From NCBI GenBank assembly GCA_002862305.1, contig PKCS01000082.1:1-33168 (forward strand): a stretch of DNA of 33,168 bases, in the 5' to 3' direction. Under the pieces are notes generated by a model, which saw only the letters and a program-made list of their open reading frames with translations, ran no database searches and was not told where the DNA came from. Origin of the DNA: Phycisphaerae bacterium. GTDB lineage: Bacteria; Planctomycetota; Phycisphaerae; Phycisphaerales; SM1A02. The stretch's first letter is position 1. Each line of letters starts with the position of its first letter. The position numbers and the translations under genes were made by a program. Shown one piece after another: positions 1 through 6,744 of this stretch.

Positions 1-906
1 GTGGCCCTGCTGGCCCACCTCGGTGCCGGCGACCACCTGCTGATGGTGGACGCCTGCTACGCCCCCTCCCGCATCATCTGCACCGAACGCCTCGCGGCGC
101 TGGGGATCGAGACCACCTTCTACGACCCGACGATCGGGGCCGGGATCGAGGAACTCATCCGCCCGAACACCCGGGTGCTGTTCATGGAGAGCCCCGGGTC
201 GCTGACCTTCGAGGTCCAGGACGTGCGGGCGCTGGTGGAGGTGGCGAACCGGCACGGGGTGGTGACGATCGCGGACAACACCTGGGCGACCCCCCTGCTG
301 TTCAACCCGATCGCCCACGGGGTGGACGTGGTGGTCCACGCCCTGACCAAGTACGTCTCGGGCCATTCCGACGTGATGCTCGGGGCGCTGGTCGCCGCCG
401 ACCGCGAGGGCTGGGAGCGACTCAAGACCACCGCCATGGACTTCGGGCACGGAGCGAGCCCCGACGACGCGTGGCTGGCACTCCGGGGACTGCGGACCCT
501 CCCGGTGCGACTGCGGCGCAGCGCCGAGACCGCCCTGGAGGTCGCGAGCTGGCTGGCGAACCGACCCGAGGTCGCGGCGGTGCGGCATCCCGCCTTCGAG
601 GACACCCCGGGCCATGCCTTCTGGAAGCGGGACTTCCGGGGGGCGTCGGGACTGTTCTCCGCGCTTATGGGACCGACCGACCGGGCCGGCTTCAAGGCCT
701 TCGTGGAAGGGCTTCGACACTTCGCCATGGGCTACAGCTGGGGCGGATTCGAGAGCCTGGTCCTGCCCTTCAACCCCGCGGACCGATCCAATCAGCTCAA
801 TTTCGAGGCGGGCGTGGGATTGAGGCTGTCCATCGGTCTTGAATCCGGGGACGATCTGGTCCGGGACCTCGAGGCCGGATTCGACCGATCGCGGAACCCG
901 GGGTGA
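1..906 (+). CDS. metC: Cystathionine beta-lyase, 5'-truncated by window edge
   Basis: PLP-dependent lyase of the Cys/Met metabolism family, which cleaves cystathionine to homocysteine, pyruvate and ammonia in methionine synthesis. The visible 301 residues open at the family's 'LLAHLGAGDHLLMVDACY' segment, so roughly 90 N-terminal residues lie before the window; the GTG at base 1 is probably not the real start. The PLP lysine is K117 of the visible part, in HALTKYVSGHSD, and the cofactor aspartate is in ADNTWATPLLF. The TW after the aspartate and the GHSD following the lysine favour MetC over cystathionine gamma-synthase, but the subfamilies are close. A wbpA-like gene follows after 21 bp, probably in the same transcript. 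Confidence 0.85.
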   Translation: MALLAHLGAGDHLLMVDACYAPSRIICTERLAALGIETTFYDPTIGAGIEELIRPNTRVLFMESPGSLTFEVQDVRALVEVANRHGVVTIADNTWATPLLFNPIAHGVDVVVHALTKYVSGHSDVMLGALVAADREGWERLKTTAMDFGHGASPDDAWLALRGLRTLPVRLRRSAETALEVASWLANRPEVAAVRHPAFEDTPGHAFWKRDFRGASGLFSALMGPTDRAGFKAFVEGLRHFAMGYSWGGFESLVLPFNPADRSNQLNFEAGVGLRLSIGLESGDDLVRDLEAGFDRSRNPG

Positions 907-927
907 GCCCAGGAGGCAGCAGCGACC

Positions 928-2286
928 GTGAGTGGATCATCGGACAACCCGCACCACCCGCCCGAAGCCGTGGCGTTGATGGACCGGATCACCTCCAAGC
1001 AGGCGACGGTGGGCGTGATCGGGCTCGGCTACGTGGGACTCCCGCTGGTGAAGACCCTGCTGGAGCACGGGTTCAAGGTCGTGGGCTTCGACGTCGACCG
1101 GACGAAGATCGAGTGGCTCGACACCGGACACGCCTACATCGAACACCTCGGACAGGGGTTCTTCGACTCCCTGCGCGACAGCGCGGACTTCCACGGCACC
1201 AGCGACCCCTCGGCACTGGCCCGGGCGGACGCGATCCTGATCTGCGTGCCGACCCCGCTGGGACGGCACAACGATCCCGACCTCAGCTACATCCGGGAGT
1301 GCACCCGCATGATCTCGGGCATCCTGAGGCCCGGACAGCTGGTCGCGCTGGAGTCCACCACCTACCCCGGCACCACCCGGGACGAGCTCAAGCCGATCCT
1401 CGATGAATCGGGCCTGGAATGCGGCCGGGAGTACTTCCTGGCCTACAGCCCGGAGCGCGAGGACCCGGGCAACGCGGGGCGCCGTGCCGGGGACCTACCC
1501 AAGGTGGTGGGCGGGGTGGACGAGGTGTCGACCGACCTCGCGATGGCGCTCTACCGCCAGGTGGTCGCGGAGGCGCACCGGGTCTCGAGCGCGGAGGTCG
1601 CGGAGAGCGCGAAGCTCCTCGAGAACATCTACCGGTCGGTCAACATCGCGCTGGTCAACGAGATGAAGGGCGTGCTCGACGACCTGGACATCGACATCTG
1701 GGAGGTGATCGAGGCGGCGAGCACCAAGCCCTTCGGGTTCCAGCCCTTCTTCCCGGGTCCGGGACTCGGCGGGCACTGCATACCCATCGACCCGTTCTAC
1801 CTGACCTGGAAGGCCAAGGAGGTCGGGAGGAACACCCGCTTCATCGAGCTCGCCGGCCAGATCAACACCTCGATGCCGAAGTACGTGGTCCAGCGCGTGC
1901 ACCGGGCGCTCGACGAGAGCGGAGTGCCGGCCAGCCGGGCGAGGGTCCTGATCCTGGGGATCGCGTACAAGCGGAACGTCGACGACTGCCGGGAGACCCC
2001 CGCGGCGGAGATCATCAGCCAGCTCACGCAGCTGGGCTGCGAGGTCCGGTACCACGACCCGCACCTGAGCGAGTTCCCGCGGATGCGGCGGTACCGCTTC
2101 GAACTCGCCTCGGTCCCCCTGGACGCCGCGGTCCTCGAGGAGAGCGACTGCGTGGTGGTCGTCACCGACCACGACGACGTGGACTACGAACTCGTCGCAC
2201 GCCACTCGAGACTGGTCGTCGACACCCGGAACGCGATGGCGCGGGTGCCGGCGGAGGGGTTGAAGTGCCGGGTGGTCAAGGCATGA
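928..2286 (+). CDS. wbpA: UDP-N-acetyl-D-glucosamine 6-dehydrogenase-like nucleotide sugar dehydrogenase
   Basis: NAD-dependent four-electron oxidation of a UDP-sugar C6 alcohol to the uronic acid, supplying precursors for surface polysaccharide; cytoplasmic. The 452-aa protein has an N-terminal Rossmann motif GLGYVG (about residues 32-37), the central helical domain (NIYRSVNIALVNEM) and the catalytic cysteine C284 in GPGLGGHCIPIDPFYL, followed by the C-terminal UDP-binding domain with LGIAYKRNVDDCRETPA. The SPEREDPGN segment is typical of the WbpA branch rather than UDP-glucose dehydrogenase. The GTG start is preceded by AGGAGG at 910-915. The stop overlaps the next gene's ATG (ATGA), implying translational coupling. 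Substrate (UDP-GlcNAc or another UDP-HexNAc) is inferred from family resemblance only. Confidence 0.85.
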   Translation: MSGSSDNPHHPPEAVALMDRITSKQATVGVIGLGYVGLPLVKTLLEHGFKVVGFDVDRTKIEWLDTGHAYIEHLGQGFFDSLRDSADFHGTSDPSALARADAILICVPTPLGRHNDPDLSYIRECTRMISGILRPGQLVALESTTYPGTTRDELKPILDESGLECGREYFLAYSPEREDPGNAGRRAGDLPKVVGGVDEVSTDLAMALYRQVVAEAHRVSSAEVAESAKLLENIYRSVNIALVNEMKGVLDDLDIDIWEVIEAASTKPFGFQPFFPGPGLGGHCIPIDPFYLTWKAKEVGRNTRFIELAGQINTSMPKYVVQRVHRALDESGVPASRARVLILGIAYKRNVDDCRETPAAEIISQLTQLGCEVRYHDPHLSEFPRMRRYRFELASVPLDAAVLEESDCVVVVTDHDDVDYELVARHSRLVVDTRNAMARVPAEGLKCRVVKA

Positions 2287-3131
2287 GTCAGAACCAGTGG
2301 AAGACCACGATCCTGCAGGCGGGTGGATTCGCCCTCGACGGCGGCGGGATGTTCGGGATCATCCCCCGGGCGCTGTGGAGCAAGTGGTCCGCGCCGGACG
2401 AGGCCAACCGGATCCGCCTCCAGTGCAACCTCGCGCTGCTGGAGGACGGGGAGCGGACGGTGCTGGTGGAATGCGGGTACGGGGAGAAGTGGAGCGAGAA
2501 GGACCGGGGGATCTTCGACATGGAGCGGAGGACCGCCCTGGACGCACTGTCGGAGTCGGGGGTGGATCCCGCGGAGATCACCCACGTGCTGCTGACCCAC
2601 CTGCACTTCGACCACGCCGGGGGACTGACCCGGTGGTCGGATCCCGGCCGGGGGGACGAGGGTGGGTTCGAACCGAGCTTCCCCAACGCGAGGATCCTGG
2701 TGCAGAGGCGCGAGTGGGAGGACGCTTGCGCCAACCGATCGACGATGACCAGGACCTACCTCCGGTCCCACCTCGACCCGATCGTGGATCGGGTCGACCT
2801 GCTGGACGGATCAGGGGAGGTGCTCCCCGGACTCGAGGTGGAACCGATGCCCGGCCACACCTGGGGCCAGCAGTCCGCCTGGTGGCGGGACGTCGAGGTC
2901 GCCTACGTGTTCCCCGGGGACGTCTGCCCGACCCGCGCCCACGCCCATCTTTCGGCGAGCATGGGCTACGACGTGGAACCGTGGACGAACATGAACAGCA
3001 AGCGCACCCTGTTGCGCCGATGCCATGACGAGGGACGACGGCTGGTCCTCGGGCACGATCCGGACCACGCGGTGTGCACGGTGCGGGAACCGGGGGATCG
3101 ACCCGGGAGCTACACCCTCGAACGCGGATGA
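2283..3131 (+). CDS. MBL-fold metallo-hydrolase (YtnP/lactonase-like)
   Basis: Cytoplasmic metallo-beta-lactamase-fold hydrolase of 282 aa. The metal motif HLHFDH is at residues 106-111, followed by AGG; further ligands are the His of PGHTWG, the Asp of PGDVCPTRAH and the His of LGHDPDH. The N-terminal layout, with a strand ending 'LVECGYGEKWSEKDRGIFDM' and a helix rich in D/E before the motif, is like the YtnP-type group that includes some acyl-homoserine lactonases, but the substrate cannot be read from sequence. It overlaps wbpA by four bases (ATGA), so it is probably translated by coupling from the same mRNA. A role in sugar-nucleotide metabolism is suggested only by position. Confidence 0.8.
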   Translation: MSQNQWKTTILQAGGFALDGGGMFGIIPRALWSKWSAPDEANRIRLQCNLALLEDGERTVLVECGYGEKWSEKDRGIFDMERRTALDALSESGVDPAEITHVLLTHLHFDHAGGLTRWSDPGRGDEGGFEPSFPNARILVQRREWEDACANRSTMTRTYLRSHLDPIVDRVDLLDGSGEVLPGLEVEPMPGHTWGQQSAWWRDVEVAYVFPGDVCPTRAHAHLSASMGYDVEPWTNMNSKRTLLRRCHDEGRRLVLGHDPDHAVCTVREPGDRPGSYTLERG

Positions 3132-3163
3132 GAGCGTTCCAGGCGGGGGTGGACGGTGAATGC

Positions 3164-3193
3164 TTGCCCCGCGAGGCGGCGAGCGACTATCCT
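3164..3193 (+). promoter_or_regulatory. Candidate promoter of the small-protein/deoC operon
   Basis: TTGCCC (3164-3169) and TATCCT (3188-3193) are separated by 18 bp in the 71-bp gap after the MBL gene. The -10 ends 9 nt before the ATG at 3203, so the transcript would have almost no leader. Each hexamer matches the sigma-70 consensus at four of six bases. Confidence 0.4.
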
Positions 3194-3202
3194 CGACGGA
3201 CC

Positions 3203-3418
3203 ATGAAGACCTTCACCAAGCCAGCCCGATCCGCGATGACGTCCGCATTCCTCGCCGCCTGCACGGTGGTTCCGGCTGCCGCCCAGAGCAGCGGCCCCAT
3301 GACCCCGAGCGCCTCGGGCACCAGCCCGCTGCTGGGCTACATCATCGCCGCGGTGCTGGGGGTGCTGCTGGTGGTGATCACCATGATCCCCTCCAAGCGG
3401 CACACCGAGGACCTCTGA
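3203..3418 (+). CDS. Small envelope protein with signal sequence and one C-terminal membrane helix
   Basis: A 71-aa protein I do not recognise. The first 28 residues look like a signal peptide (basic MKTFTKPARSAMTSA, hydrophobic stretch, then a PAAAQ cleavage-like site). A Ser/Pro/Thr-rich linker leads to a strong membrane helix (LLGYIIAAVLGVLLVVITMI), and a short basic/acidic tail SKRHTEDL ends the protein, presumably in the cytoplasm. It begins an operon with two other small envelope proteins and deoC, with gaps of about 20 bp. The ATG was chosen because the reading frame upstream has no good start and the promoter-like element lies just before it. Function unknown; a helper for an envelope complex is possible. 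Confidence 0.7.
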   Translation: MKTFTKPARSAMTSAFLAACTVVPAAAQSSGPMTPSASGTSPLLGYIIAAVLGVLLVVITMIPSKRHTEDL

Positions 3419-3438
3419 CCACGAGGACCGGACCGGAC

Positions 3439-3741
3439 ATGAAGAACGCCCACATCATCTGGCTGGTGCTGCTGAACCTCGGACTGGTGGCCGTCCTGTG
3501 GTTCGTGACCTTCCGGCCGGGTGCGGAAGCGGTCGCCGACGCCTCGGCATCCAGGCGCGGCAAGTACATGGCGGTCTCCGGGCACATCTCGGGCATGAAG
3601 GCGCCGGTGGTCTGGATCATCGACCAGTCGAGCCAGCAGATGGTCGCGATCCAGTTCGACTACCAGGCCAAGCAGTTCCGGAACTACGGGTACCGGAACC
3701 TCACCCAGGACGCCCAGGCGATCCGGCAGAATCGACCATGA
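3439..3741 (+). CDS. Membrane-anchored small periplasmic protein, putative paralogue of the next gene
   Basis: A 100-aa protein with an N-terminal uncleaved anchor or signal (IIWLVLLNLGLVAVLWFVTF) and a compact extracytoplasmic domain. That domain reads KYMAVSGHISG, then VVWIIDQSSQQMVAIQFDY, and ends in a polar tail. The hydrophobic-strand-D-x-x-S-x-x-M-x-strand pattern recurs in the next gene product (LLYVLDNYSEMMFVYEVP), so the two probably share a fold and arose by duplication. The pattern resembles one beta-propeller-like strand pair, but is too short for a whole propeller. It lies 20 bp after the preceding gene and 19 bp before the next. No known domain is recognised. Confidence 0.7.
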   Translation: MKNAHIIWLVLLNLGLVAVLWFVTFRPGAEAVADASASRRGKYMAVSGHISGMKAPVVWIIDQSSQQMVAIQFDYQAKQFRNYGYRNLTQDAQAIRQNRP

Positions 3742-3760
3742 GGAACCACGAGGCACGATC

Positions 3761-4102
3761 ATGACCCGTCACTCCAGATCCCGGAACCAACTCACGCGGG
3801 GGATCCTGATGGCGACCGCGTTCCTGCTGGCCGCCCTGGTGGTGGTCCAGGCGGGTCGAGCACCCCGGCCGTCGGCGTTCGCGGGGGATGCGGTGGTGGG
3901 TTCGGAGGGGTTCACGATGCTGACCGCCTCCAGCGGGTTCGGGAAGGACGTCCGCCCCTACGAGCTGCTGTACGTCCTGGACAACTACTCGGAGATGATG
4001 TTCGTCTACGAGGTGCCCCAGTCCACGAATCGCAGCGTCTCCCTGCTGGGCGGGATGGACCTCCCCTACCTGTTCAGGATGGCGCGGGGCGCCGGCAACT
4101 GA
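3761..4102 (+). CDS. Membrane-anchored small periplasmic protein, putative paralogue of the preceding gene
   Basis: A 113-aa protein with a basic N terminus (RHSRSRNQLTRG), one hydrophobic segment (ILMATAFLLAALVVVQAG), and an exported domain containing GFTMLTASSGFG, then LLYVLDNYSEMMFVYEVP and a Gly-rich end (LLGGMDLPYLFRMARGAGN). The central segment aligns by eye with VVWIIDQSSQQMVAIQFDY of the neighbour. The first in-frame ATG is used; it is 19 bp after the upstream stop. deoC follows after 18 bp, so deoC may be expressed from this operon although the products have no obvious shared function. Function unknown. Confidence 0.7.
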   Translation: MTRHSRSRNQLTRGILMATAFLLAALVVVQAGRAPRPSAFAGDAVVGSEGFTMLTASSGFGKDVRPYELLYVLDNYSEMMFVYEVPQSTNRSVSLLGGMDLPYLFRMARGAGN

Positions 4103-4120
4103 GGACCTCGGAACACGCAC

Positions 4121-5071
4121 GTGCCTGGAACCCCACCGAAATACGTCCCGGTCGAGCGCCGGATGACCGAGTCGAGAGCGGCCTCGTTCCAGACCAGGTC
4201 CATCAAGAACGAATCGAAGCTCGCGGGCTATCGCCTGGCGGTCGCGATGACCGACCTCACGACCCTGGAGGGGAAGGACACCCCGGGCAAGGTGCGAAGC
4301 CTCTGCCGGAAGGCGCTGTCACCGGACGTGGGAACCCCCCTTCCGGAGGACGCGCCGAGACTCCCGCCGGTGGCGGCGGTGTGCGTCTACCCGGAGCTGG
4401 TCGCGGTGGCGCGGGACTGCCTCGGTGACTCGGGGGTCAGGATCGCGAGCGTGGCGACCGCGTTCCCCAGCGGGCAGTACCCACTCTCCCTCCGCCTTGA
4501 GGACGTCGAGCTCGCGGTCGGATCGGGCGCGGACGAGATCGACATGGTGATCTCGCGCGGCGCCTTCCTCGCAGGTCGTTACGACCAGGTGGCCGGCGAG
4601 ATCCGGGAGATCAAGGCCGCCTGCGGCGATGCGCATCTCAAGATCATCCTCGAGACCGGGGAGCTCGAGACCCTGGACAACATCCGGCGCGCCAGCGAAC
4701 TCGCGATCGAGACGGTGCTGGACGCACCCGGAGGCGACGGCCTCGCGGACGGGGAACTCTTCATCAAGACCTCCACCGGGAAGGTCAGTCCCGCGGCCAC
4801 CATGCCGGTGGTGCTGGTGATGCTGGAGGCGATCCGGGAGGCGTGGTTCCGCCACGGGGTCCGGATCGGCATGAAGCCGGCGGGCGGGATTCGTTCCGCC
4901 AAGCAGGCGCTGCACTACCTGGTGATGATCAAGGAGACCCTGGACGAGCACTGGCTCAGCCCGGAACTCTTCCGCTTCGGGGCCTCCAGCCTGCTCGACG
5001 ACCTCGTCCGGCAGTACGCGAGGCAGCTGAACGGTCGCTACATGGCGCCCTACGACGTCAGCAGCGCCTGA
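4121..5071 (+). CDS. deoC: Deoxyribose-phosphate aldolase
   Basis: Class I aldolase that splits 2-deoxy-D-ribose 5-phosphate into acetaldehyde and glyceraldehyde 3-phosphate, in deoxynucleoside catabolism. Characteristic blocks are present: AMTDLTTLEGKDTPGKV near the N terminus, EIDMVISRGAFLAGRY, LKIILETGEL, the Schiff-base lysine K216 in FIKTSTGK, and the helper lysine K252 in GMKPAGGIR. At 316 aa it is longer than the roughly 260-aa short bacterial type and close to the long type found in eukaryotes. The GTG at 4121 is used; an in-frame ATG at 4163 is an alternative because the first 14 residues are not conserved. Convergent with the ROK kinase; the acetaldehyde product connects it to the aldehyde dehydrogenase genes at 6743-9174. 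Confidence 0.93.
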   Translation: MPGTPPKYVPVERRMTESRAASFQTRSIKNESKLAGYRLAVAMTDLTTLEGKDTPGKVRSLCRKALSPDVGTPLPEDAPRLPPVAAVCVYPELVAVARDCLGDSGVRIASVATAFPSGQYPLSLRLEDVELAVGSGADEIDMVISRGAFLAGRYDQVAGEIREIKAACGDAHLKIILETGELETLDNIRRASELAIETVLDAPGGDGLADGELFIKTSTGKVSPAATMPVVLVMLEAIREAWFRHGVRIGMKPAGGIRSAKQALHYLVMIKETLDEHWLSPELFRFGASSLLDDLVRQYARQLNGRYMAPYDVSSA

Positions 5072-5083
5072 ACCACGATCCCA

Positions 5084-5770
5084 TCAACCCGGCAGGCTGT
5101 CCTTCCACGCGTCCTCCCACATGCGGAACCCACCGAGGAAGGCGTTCTCGTTCTCGCCCCGGCGACAGTAGTCCGGCAGCTTGAAGTCCTCCTTGAACTT
5201 CTTGACGTTGCCCCCGCCGAGCACGATGTAGTCGGGAAGCAGTCCCCGGTAGAGCACCTCGCAGACCTCGAGGACCACCTCGCGCCAGCTCTTCTTGCCG
5301 TGCTTCTCGAGCGCCGCCTCGCCGACCGCATCCTCGAAGGTGCTGTTCCGGCGGAAGGGCATGTGTGCGATCTCGGTGGGCTGGACCACGTACTTGTTGA
5401 TCAGGCAGGTGCCGAGACCGGTCCCGAGGCCCATGAAGAGCATCGAACCCCCGTCGTAGGAACCGATCGCCTGCATGGCGGCGTCGTTGGTGACCTTGGT
5501 GGGGACCCCGAAGGCGTCCGTGAAGTCGAATCCCTTCCACCCGTCGCCGAGGTTGACCGGATCGATCATCGCGGTGTTGTCCCGGATCGGGGCCGGGACC
5601 CCCATCGAGACCCGGTCGATGTCCCAGTCCTTGATGATCGCCTTGACACCCTCGACCATCTGGGAGGCGGTCAGGTCGGGGCCGCTCTCGAAGCGGCGTT
5701 TCTCGGGATCGCTCTTGATGCGGACCTTGACGTGGGATCCGCCGATGTCGATAGCCAGGACCTCGGCCAT
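5084..5770 (-). CDS. ppgK: ROK-family sugar kinase, polyphosphate glucokinase-like
   Basis: Cytoplasmic hexokinase-fold protein of 228 aa, expected to phosphorylate glucose using polyphosphate and/or ATP. Near the N terminus is the phosphate-binding loop LAIDIGGSHVKVRI, then VSMGVPAPI, LGDGWKGFDF, the catalytic Asp in VTNDAAMQAIGSY, the second phosphate loop GLGTGLGTCLI, TEIAHMPF and the adenosine-site segment IVLGGGNVKKFKEDF. The ROK zinc motif CxCGxxGC is absent, as in PpgK enzymes. The ATG at 5770 is preceded by GAGAGGAG and is preferred over an upstream in-frame start at 5854, which would add a non-conserved tail overlapping the divergent gene. Phosphoryl donor and sugar are inferred. Confidence 0.8.
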   Translation of the reverse strand: MAEVLAIDIGGSHVKVRIKSDPEKRRFESGPDLTASQMVEGVKAIIKDWDIDRVSMGVPAPIRDNTAMIDPVNLGDGWKGFDFTDAFGVPTKVTNDAAMQAIGSYDGGSMLFMGLGTGLGTCLINKYVVQPTEIAHMPFRRNSTFEDAVGEAALEKHGKKSWREVVLEVCEVLYRGLLPDYIVLGGGNVKKFKEDFKLPDYCRRGENENAFLGGFRMWEDAWKDSLPG

Positions 5771-5832
5771 GTCAGGACTCCTCTCTCGGCAGGACGTCCC
5801 TCCATGGGAGCGTGCCGTACGGGGTCCGATGA

Positions 5833-5838
5833 TAATAT
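5833..5838 (+). promoter_or_regulatory. Candidate -10 (TAATAT) of the 5846 lipoprotein gene
   Basis: TAATAT ends 7 nt before the ATG at 5846, so a normal transcription start would fall at or very near the start codon. It overlaps GATAAT (5831-5836) and TATTAT on the other strand, the latter possibly serving the divergent kinase gene. No convincing -35 is visible. Confidence 0.35.
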
Positions 5839-5845
5839 CTCGGGG

Positions 5846-6715
5846 ATGAAACAACCGATGCTCGATCGATCAACCTTGCGACGCCGTCAGGACCGTTCAG
5901 GACTCGCCGCCCCCGCGACCCTCCTGGTGGTGCTCCAGGTGCTCTTGATGCTCCCGGTCGCACTCCAGTCGGGGTGCGCGAAACCGGAATCAAGGGGATC
6001 GGGAACCGTCGTCACCACCGAGGACGGGGTCCTCATCGACCAGCTCGTGATCGAGGACGACAAGGTGGTGGTCAACGAACGGGGCATCCGACCGGACGAC
6101 CAGTCCGGGGCTGACGGCTCCCGGAAGTACATCATCGAACGACGGCCGGTCGCCGAGGGGGAGGCGATCCGACTCCGGATCGAGAACCGGAGGGGCGGCC
6201 TCGCGATCGAGGTCGACCAATCCTCGTCGGAGGTGGTGGTGGAATCGGTGGTCTCGGTCCCCGGGGCCAGGAGCCGGGCGAACGACGAACTGCTCTCGGG
6301 GGTCGGGTTGGAGCTGGGAGGCGGTCCGAAGGGGTGGACCGAGATCCGGACCACGTGGCCCGGGGGACGGCCGGCGGAGGCGATCGCTCTGATCAGGGTG
6401 GTCGCACCCAGCCTGGCTTCGCTGGACCTGCGGACCGGCGAGGGTCCCATCATCGTCTCCCCCTGCTCCGGCGACGTGGAGCTCCGCACCGGCAGGGGAT
6501 CGATCTCGGTCGTACTCCCCGCGGGCTGGAACGGCCGCGTGCAGGCGGAGGCGCTCGGTGGCCGGGTGGAGACCGTGACCACGCCGGAGGTGAGACTCGA
6601 CTGGAGCTCCTTCCAGGAGAACCGGGCGGACTTCAGGCTCGGCGAGTCGGGGGAGGAAGGCGCCAACGCCCGGATCAAGACCGGGGACGGGTCGATCAGG
6701 ATCACCGTCGGCTGA
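5846..6715 (+). CDS. Putative exported lipoprotein with DUF4097-like beta-repeat domain
   Basis: A 289-aa protein. A long hydrophobic signal (residues about 22-40) ends at LQSGC, a lipobox-like site with an atypical Gln at -3, so lipidation is likely but not certain. The mature part begins with a Ser/Gly/Asp-rich stretch. The C-terminal half is a set of short beta strands with repeated motifs such as LDLRTGEGPIIVSPCSGDVELRTGRGSISV and a final IKTGDGSIRITVG, the repeated turn-strand style of DUF4097/adhesin-like domains. Function unknown; such domains occur in envelope-stress and regulatory contexts. It is divergent from the sugar kinase and precedes the ALDH genes by 27 bp. The ATG follows an AT-rich -10-like element closely. 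Confidence 0.75.
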   Translation: MKQPMLDRSTLRRRQDRSGLAAPATLLVVLQVLLMLPVALQSGCAKPESRGSGTVVTTEDGVLIDQLVIEDDKVVVNERGIRPDDQSGADGSRKYIIERRPVAEGEAIRLRIENRRGGLAIEVDQSSSEVVVESVVSVPGARSRANDELLSGVGLELGGGPKGWTEIRTTWPGGRPAEAIALIRVVAPSLASLDLRTGEGPIIVSPCSGDVELRTGRGSISVVLPAGWNGRVQAEALGGRVETVTTPEVRLDWSSFQENRADFRLGESGEEGANARIKTGDGSIRITVG

Positions 6716-6736
6716 ATCGGGACGGGTCATGAAGCT

Positions 6737-6744
6737 GCTAGGAT
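6737..6744 (+). promoter_or_regulatory. GCTAGGAT, candidate -10 for the aldehyde dehydrogenase pair
   Basis: The octamer is identical to the one before trpD. It overlaps the ATG at 6743, so if it is the -10 the real start would be the GTG at 6755 (10 nt after the element) or at 6767. This makes the ALDH start uncertain. Confidence 0.3.

Noticed and set aside
5300-5845. N-terminal extension of the 5846 lipoprotein frame
   Set aside because: It runs antisense to the ROK kinase; the signal peptide and promoter-like element place the start at 5846.
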